64,000 bases of DNA from Bradyrhizobium sp. 139 (GTDB taxonomy: Bacteria; Pseudomonadota; Alphaproteobacteria; Rhizobiales; Xanthobacteraceae), in contig NZ_JADPKS010000073.1 in NCBI RefSeq assembly GCF_023074175.1, positions 124,001-188,000 of the forward strand, given 5' to 3'. A program made the position numbers and the translations under genes. This document shows, one piece after another, positions 59,846-64,000 of this stretch (position 1 is its first letter; the number at the start of each line of letters is the position of its first letter). The notes under the pieces are model-generated. The model saw only the letters and a list, made by a program, of their open reading frames with translations, made no database searches and was not told where the DNA came from.

Positions 59846-60442
59846 ATGGGACTTGATGCGTTCCTGCCGGTGGCGTTCGTCATCGGCTATCTCCTCGGCT
59901 CGATTCCGTTCGGGCTGATCCTCACCAAGCTCGCCGGCACGCAGGATTTGCGCTCGATCGGTTCCGGCAGTATCGGCGCCACCAATGTGCTGCGCACGGG
60001 CCGCAAGGGTCTCGCCGCGGCCACCCTTCTGTTCGATGCGCTCAAGGGCACGGCGGCGGTCATCATCGCCGGCTACATCGCAGGCCCCAATGCGGCGATC
60101 CTGGCGGGCCTCGGCGCTTTCCTCGGCCATCTCTTCCCGGTCTGGCTCAAGTTCAGAGGCGGCAAGGGCGTCGCGGTCTATATCGGCATCATGCTCGGCC
60201 TGTTCTGGCCGGCCGCAGTGGTGTTCTGCCTGCTCTGGTTAGCGACCGCCTTCACCACCCGCTATTCCTCGCTCTCGGCGCTGGTGGCGGCCTTCATCAC
60301 GCCGCTGTTCCTGTGGTGGTTCGGCCAACTCGCACTAGCAGCGCTGGCGGCGGTGCTGACGCTGCTGCTGTTCTACGCGCATCGCGAGAACATCAAGCGG
60401 CTGCAATCGGGCGCCGAGAGCCGGATCGGCGAGAAGGGATAA
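59846..60442 (+). CDS. plsY: Glycerol-3-phosphate acyltransferase PlsY
   Basis: 198 residues from ATG 59846, five membrane helices. Motifs: GSIPFGLILTK, GSGSIGATNVLRTGRK and HLFPVWLKFRGGKGVA, the three conserved loops of the family. It transfers acyl from acyl phosphate to glycerol 3-phosphate at the inner membrane. It follows pyrC by 89 bases, as in many relatives. Confidence 0.97.
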   Translation: MGLDAFLPVAFVIGYLLGSIPFGLILTKLAGTQDLRSIGSGSIGATNVLRTGRKGLAAATLLFDALKGTAAVIIAGYIAGPNAAILAGLGAFLGHLFPVWLKFRGGKGVAVYIGIMLGLFWPAAVVFCLLWLATAFTTRYSSLSALVAAFITPLFLWWFGQLALAALAAVLTLLLFYAHRENIKRLQSGAESRIGEKG

Positions 60443-60586
60443 GCGGGATCTACGGATACCGCAGCACCCCTTCTGCATTATATCGCGAATGCGTTCGCGT
60501 CTTTCGGCCGAATCACGGCTGTATGGGCGAATGGATTCCTGGCCTGTCATCCTGATCGTGGGAACGGCCCTACGTGGTTGCTCAGA

Positions 60587-61795
60587 ATGAGCGAGAAGAT
60601 TGTCAGCGCGCAAGACGAGGGCGGTTTGCAAGGGGCTGCGCGCACCGCAGCAAGCCGGCTGCTCTCGGCGACGGATATCTGGTCCGATGTTCCCTCGCCG
60701 CTTTCTGCTCCGGAGCCTGCTTCCATCTCGCCACCATCGCGCAGGCACGATCCGATCGTGGACGCGCGGAAACCGGCCGAGGTTGTCACTGTCGCCGCGA
60801 CCATCGCGCACGATCAGGCGCCGAAGCAATGGCCGCCGCAAAGATTGTCGCTGGCCCTTCAGGGCGGCGGCACCTTTGCCGCCTTTACCTGGGGCGTGCT
60901 GGAGCGACTGCTGGAACAGCCGACCATCGAGATCGACACCATCAGCGGCGCCAGCGCCGGCGCGATTAATGCGCTTCTGCTCGCCTCCGGCTTCGCCGAA
61001 GGCGGCCGCGAAGGCGCCCGCGCCCGGCTCAACCGGTTCTGGGTCCGGCTGATGCACGAGGCCTCGTTCCGCTCGCTGATGCTGGTCGGCGGCTTTTCGC
61101 CGGCGGGAAGCTCGGTCGCGTTCGGACCGACGCTGCGTTCCGGCCAGTTCGATCCCTTCGATCTGGATCCGCTGCGTCAGGCGTTGTCGCGCGACATCAA
61201 CTTTGCCGCCTTGCGCGACGCCAAGTGCCCGCGGCTGCTGATCGCGGCGACGCGGATCCGCGACGGGCAACAGCAGATTTTTCGCAACGACGCGATCACC
61301 GCCGATGTCGCGCTGGCCTCGACCTGCCCGCCGCTGGTTCACTGCGCGGTCGAGATCGACGGCGAGGCCTATTGGGACGGCGGTTTTGGCGGCAATCCGC
61401 CGCTGCTGCGGCTGGCGCAGGAAACGACAAACTCCGACCTGTTGCTCGTGCAGGTCACGCCTGCACGCGACAATTACGTGCCGATCACGCTCGCCGGCAT
61501 CGACCGCCGTCTCGACCAGATCACGGCCAACGCCGCGCTCAATGCCGAGGTCGCAGCGATCAAGTGGGCGCAATCAAGCGCAGCGCCCGCGCTGCGGCTG
61601 TTCAGGATCGCGGCGGAGGACTCGGTCGACGGCCTGGCGCAGCGCTCTTCGACCGATCTCGGCCGCGGCTTCATCCGGCAGTTGCACCGAAGCGGCCGCG
61701 AGGCCGCCGAGCGCTGGCTCGGTCAAGCCGCCGTGACAGCGCCCGCCGAGATGCGACGCGCAACACCTGTAACTGCCGAACTCGCGCTAGCCTGA
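60587..61795 (+). CDS. Patatin-like phospholipase
   Basis: 402 residues from ATG 60587. The first 85 residues are polar and variable. The catalytic domain then shows the oxyanion loop QGGGTFA (92-98), the nucleophile box GASAG (Ser123) and the Asp box YWDGGFGGN. It should hydrolyse acyl esters of phospholipids or of polyhydroxyalkanoate. The 3' end overlaps the opposite amidase gene by 9 bases. It lies between plsY and the dprA remnant, which are often direct neighbours. Confidence 0.93.
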   Translation: MSEKIVSAQDEGGLQGAARTAASRLLSATDIWSDVPSPLSAPEPASISPPSRRHDPIVDARKPAEVVTVAATIAHDQAPKQWPPQRLSLALQGGGTFAAFTWGVLERLLEQPTIEIDTISGASAGAINALLLASGFAEGGREGARARLNRFWVRLMHEASFRSLMLVGGFSPAGSSVAFGPTLRSGQFDPFDLDPLRQALSRDINFAALRDAKCPRLLIAATRIRDGQQQIFRNDAITADVALASTCPPLVHCAVEIDGEAYWDGGFGGNPPLLRLAQETTNSDLLLVQVTPARDNYVPITLAGIDRRLDQITANAALNAEVAAIKWAQSSAAPALRLFRIAAEDSVDGLAQRSSTDLGRGFIRQLHRSGREAAERWLGQAAVTAPAEMRRATPVTAELALA

Positions 61796-63031
61796 TTTCG
61801 CTAGCGCATCCTCCAGGAACCACGCAGCCGCGAGCGCACCGGGATCATTGCCAAAGCGCGCAATCACCTGCACGCCGATCGGCAGGCCGCCGACCTTCAG
61901 CACCGGCACGTTGACGCAGGGATTACCCATCAGCGTCCAGAGCCGGTTGTAGCGGGGGTCCCCGGTGGAGGCGAGCTCCTTGGCCGGTGGCGTGCCGGGC
62001 GCCGAATAGGTGAGCAGCACGTCGACGCCCTCGAACAGCTCGCCGAGTTCGCGGCGGCCACGCCGGGCAATCCGCCGCGCCTCGTCATAGTCTTTCGGCG
62101 TCAGTCCGGCGGTCGCATCGAGACTGGCGCGCAGCAGCGGCGCGATCTCGTCGTGATGCTCCGAAAACTCCCAGGCGAGCGCGCGATGCGCCTCAAAATC
62201 CTGGATGACCGGATGGATGCGCCAGGCCTCCTGCACCGCCTCGGGCGGGTTGATGATCTGCACGCTGGCGCCGGCGCGCGTCGCCGCCTTGATTGCGGCT
62301 TGCAGCCCCTCTTCGGCGGCCGGCTCCACTGCGCCGGCAAACTCCTGCCTGACCACGCCGATGCGCGGCGCCTTCACCGGGACGATGCCGGAGAATTCGG
62401 TGCGGCCGGTCATCGCGAGCAGTCCGCGCGCGAGATCTTCCGCGCGCGCGCCGAACAGGCCGACCGTGTCGAGCGCCCATGAATAGCATTTCACGCCGAC
62501 CGTCGGCAGCATCCGGAACGACGGCTTGATCGCGGCAGCTCCGCAATAGGCGGCGGGCCGGATCACCGAGCCGCCGGTCTGGGTGCCCAGCGCCAGCGGG
62601 ATCATGCCGGCACCGACGGCCGCGGCCGAGCCCGAGGACGAGCCACCCGGCGTATGGCCAGGATTGTGCGGATTGAGCGTCGGGGTCGGATCGCGCGAGG
62701 CGAACGCCGTGGTCGTGGTCTTGCCGATGATGGTGGCGCCTGCCCGCTTCAGCATCATCACGACCGGCGCATCGCTGCGCGGCTGCCAGCCGCGATAGAT
62801 CTGCGAGCCCATCTCGGTCGGGAAATCAGCGGTGTCGATGATGTCCTTGATGCCGACCGCGATGCCGCGCAGCGGACCGGAGGCTTGCGCCTTGGCCGAC
62901 TTGTCGTGGCGGACGAAGGCGCGGACATCCTTCTCTTTGGCCTCGATTGCCGCGAGCGATTGGGCGATGGCGGCATCAGGCGAAAGCTCGCCCGCTTCGA
63001 TACGGCGCTGGAGGTCGGCGAGTGAGATCAT
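61787..63031 (-). CDS. Amidase-signature family hydrolase
   Basis: 414 residues. The catalytic Lys is in AVGIKDIIDT, the Ser-rich box is TPGGSSSGSAAAVG, and the cis-Ser region is GTQTGGSVIRP. It is shorter than GatA and has no tRNA-enzyme context, so it is a free amidase acting on small amides, ureas or nitrile-derived substrates. It is on the opposite strand to its neighbours. Confidence 0.93.
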   Translation of the reverse strand: MISLADLQRRIEAGELSPDAAIAQSLAAIEAKEKDVRAFVRHDKSAKAQASGPLRGIAVGIKDIIDTADFPTEMGSQIYRGWQPRSDAPVVMMLKRAGATIIGKTTTTAFASRDPTPTLNPHNPGHTPGGSSSGSAAAVGAGMIPLALGTQTGGSVIRPAAYCGAAAIKPSFRMLPTVGVKCYSWALDTVGLFGARAEDLARGLLAMTGRTEFSGIVPVKAPRIGVVRQEFAGAVEPAAEEGLQAAIKAATRAGASVQIINPPEAVQEAWRIHPVIQDFEAHRALAWEFSEHHDEIAPLLRASLDATAGLTPKDYDEARRIARRGRRELGELFEGVDVLLTYSAPGTPPAKELASTGDPRYNRLWTLMGNPCVNVPVLKVGGLPIGVQVIARFGNDPGALAAAWFLEDALAKSG

Positions 63032-63145
63032 GGCAAAACCCTTCTTATTGGCATCGCTTTTAGCATCGGAACGAGGCCGCGCAAGCGCACGCAGCTGTTG
63101 CCCACGCCCTCAGGTTGTTCCATGCTGCGCCTGCAAGGAGCCGCC

Positions 63146-63235
63146 GTGGACGCCATCAATCCCAGTGTGGAGCTGACCGAAGCCGAGCGGATCGACCGTC
63201 TGCGGCTGATCCGCTCCGACAATGTCGGGCCGCGC
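63146..63235 (+). pseudogene. dprA: 5' fragment of dprA (DNA processing protein), cut off after about 30 codons
   Basis: GTG at 63146 has AAGGAG 5 bases before it. The reading VDAINPSVELTEAERIDRLR...SDNVGPR is the N-terminus I recall for rhizobial DprA (next should come T-F-R-x-L-V). Instead the sequence changes to an unrelated reading from 63236 and stops at 63343. DprA loads RecA on incoming single-stranded DNA. dprA commonly follows plsY. The rest of the gene may lie beyond an inserted element. Confidence 0.65.
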
Positions 63236-63290
63236 GGCATTGTGGAGCAAACGCCACAAGGGCCGGAAGGGATCAACTGGGCGGCTGTCG

Positions 63291-64000
63291 CTAAGTTGTC
63301 CTTTGGTGCTCTGGGTATATACGGAAGTGAATTTCGACTGTAGTACCCTTGGGATTGCCAATCTCACGGGGGTCCAAGGGGTTCCCAAGGACTCTACTGA
63401 TCTGGGTACAAAATTCAGTAACGCGCTCTGGGGTATTGGGGAAAACATCTCGGTAAGTGACAACTCCCCAGATGTAGAAGAATTTTTTCCCGCTTTGTAC
63501 CGAGAGTAGGTCGTCGTCGAGAATGACAACGTTGCCTGCGCCAACTGCTTGGTGAGCCCCTATCAGCGTAAAACCGTGGTCGGCCGCAAATGGGAAATCG
63601 AAACCTTGCGGCAATGGGTCGTCGCTAAGAGCAAAGTTGACGTTAATTTTAGCATCAACAGTTTGCGTATTTCCGCCGTTCTCGATGATGGGAGTTATGT
63701 CATAGAAAACCTTTCCCGGCCTGTCGGTATCACCGCGCCATAGCCAAGGGAAGTTTGCGACGCGAACGTAGGCCCGCTGCGTAGAAATCAGGGAGGTCCG
63801 CGCGATGTCGGCGGAATCCTTAGCAGCCGCGATGGATTCCTGCATGTCGCGGGCCTGCGAAGCACTAGCCCGCCAAGTTACTATCCAGAGACCTATGGTC
63901 GAGACAGCAAGAACTCCGGTGAATCCGACCAGCCAAAGGGTGAAATAGGCAACGGGATCGTCGGACGCTTTTTCCCAAAACCCGTTCTTATGGTCATGAT
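63291..64000 (-). CDS. Membrane-anchored protein of unknown function, N-terminus outside the window
   Basis: The frame is open to base 64000, giving at least 236 residues with the stop at 63291-63293. One membrane helix (VAYFTLWLVGFTGVLAVSTI, around 63885-63945) is followed by ARDMQESIAAAKDSADIARTSL and RAYVRVANFPW, then a beta-rich domain. I recall rhizobial proteins with this helix-coil-beta plan, often on genomic islands, without function. An ATG at 63845 lies inside the helix-coil part and is not the true start. The base composition is clearly less GC-rich than the chromosome to the left. Confidence 0.75.
   Translation of the reverse strand, partial: HDHKNGFWEKASDDPVAYFTLWLVGFTGVLAVSTIGLWIVTWRASASQARDMQESIAAAKDSADIARTSLISTQRAYVRVANFPWLWRGDTDRPGKVFYDITPIIENGGNTQTVDAKINVNFALSDDPLPQGFDFPFAADHGFTLIGAHQAVGAGNVVILDDDLLSVQSGKKFFYIWGVVTYRDVFPNTPERVTEFCTQISRVLGNPLDPREIGNPKGTTVEIHFRIYPEHQRTT

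Noticed and set aside
1..64000. CRISPR arrays, complete insertion sequences, rRNA genes
   Set aside because: None seen: no regularly spaced repeats, no transposase frame, and no rRNA-like segments were found on reading.

Overview
The window looks like a chromosomal segment of a Bradyrhizobium-type alphaproteobacterium. The GC content is high. The cluster rpoZ-rsh-pdxJ-acpS-lepB-rnc-era-recO-parC, the gatC-gatA-gatB group and the pyrB-pyrC-plsY-(dprA) group read as rhizobial housekeeping loci. Many gaps carry palindromic repeats of kinds I recall as common in Bradyrhizobium. No plasmid, phage or CRISPR signature is visible. The placement is from memory of gene order and protein sequence; no database was searched.

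Layout. 1-5.4 kb: three tightly packed minus-strand genes (zinc-ribbon/cyclase/ATPase/TPR regulator, an atypical cytochrome P450, and a membrane protein running off the left edge). 5.9-16.8 kb: transport and metal or oxyanion tolerance (mntH with a Mur-like operator, two MFS pumps, an EamA exporter, a DmeF-like CDF pump, rhodanese-ChrB plus ChrA), with a second class III cyclase and an exported lactonase-like enzyme. 16.9-19.3 kb: a lower-GC cyclase/alpha-beta-hydrolase fusion followed by about 1 kb of repeat DNA. 19.3-22.4 kb: a GMC oxidoreductase and a solute-binding protein, bracketed by two copies of one palindromic repeat.

22.7-37.7 kb: core functions: parC, recO, era, rnc, lepB, acpS, pdxJ, rsh and rpoZ (DNA topology and repair, RNA processing, protein export, ACP activation, vitamin B6, stringent response), then NYN nuclease, uracil-DNA glycosylase, peroxiredoxin, smpB, mscL and dapA. 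38-45 kb: a large lytic transglycosylase with a Lys/Ala-rich N-terminus, a major porin, tRNA-Ser(GCU), a small Sel1-like protein, and a 32-codon histone-H1-like Lys/Ala gene beside a gene-free stretch rich in inverted repeats.

45.2-49.1 kb: gatC, gatA and gatB with two small conserved-looking proteins coupled by 4-10 base overlaps. 49-57 kb: two nitronate monooxygenase paralogues with a divergent LysR gene, ruvX, an AEC carrier, a CPBP protease, an AidB-like acyl-CoA dehydrogenase and a VanX-like dipeptidase. 57.5-63 kb: pyrB, a dihydroorotase-like pyrC lacking the catalytic HxH, plsY, a patatin and an amidase.

At the right end, only the first 30 codons of dprA remain. They run into different, lower-GC DNA coding an unrelated membrane protein, so the window appears to end inside the edge of an inserted element. 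The most interesting points are the cyclase-P450 operon, the three differently built cyclases, the pseudo-dihydroorotase, the tiny histone-like gene with its structured upstream region, the coupled small genes in the gat operon, and the broken dprA.
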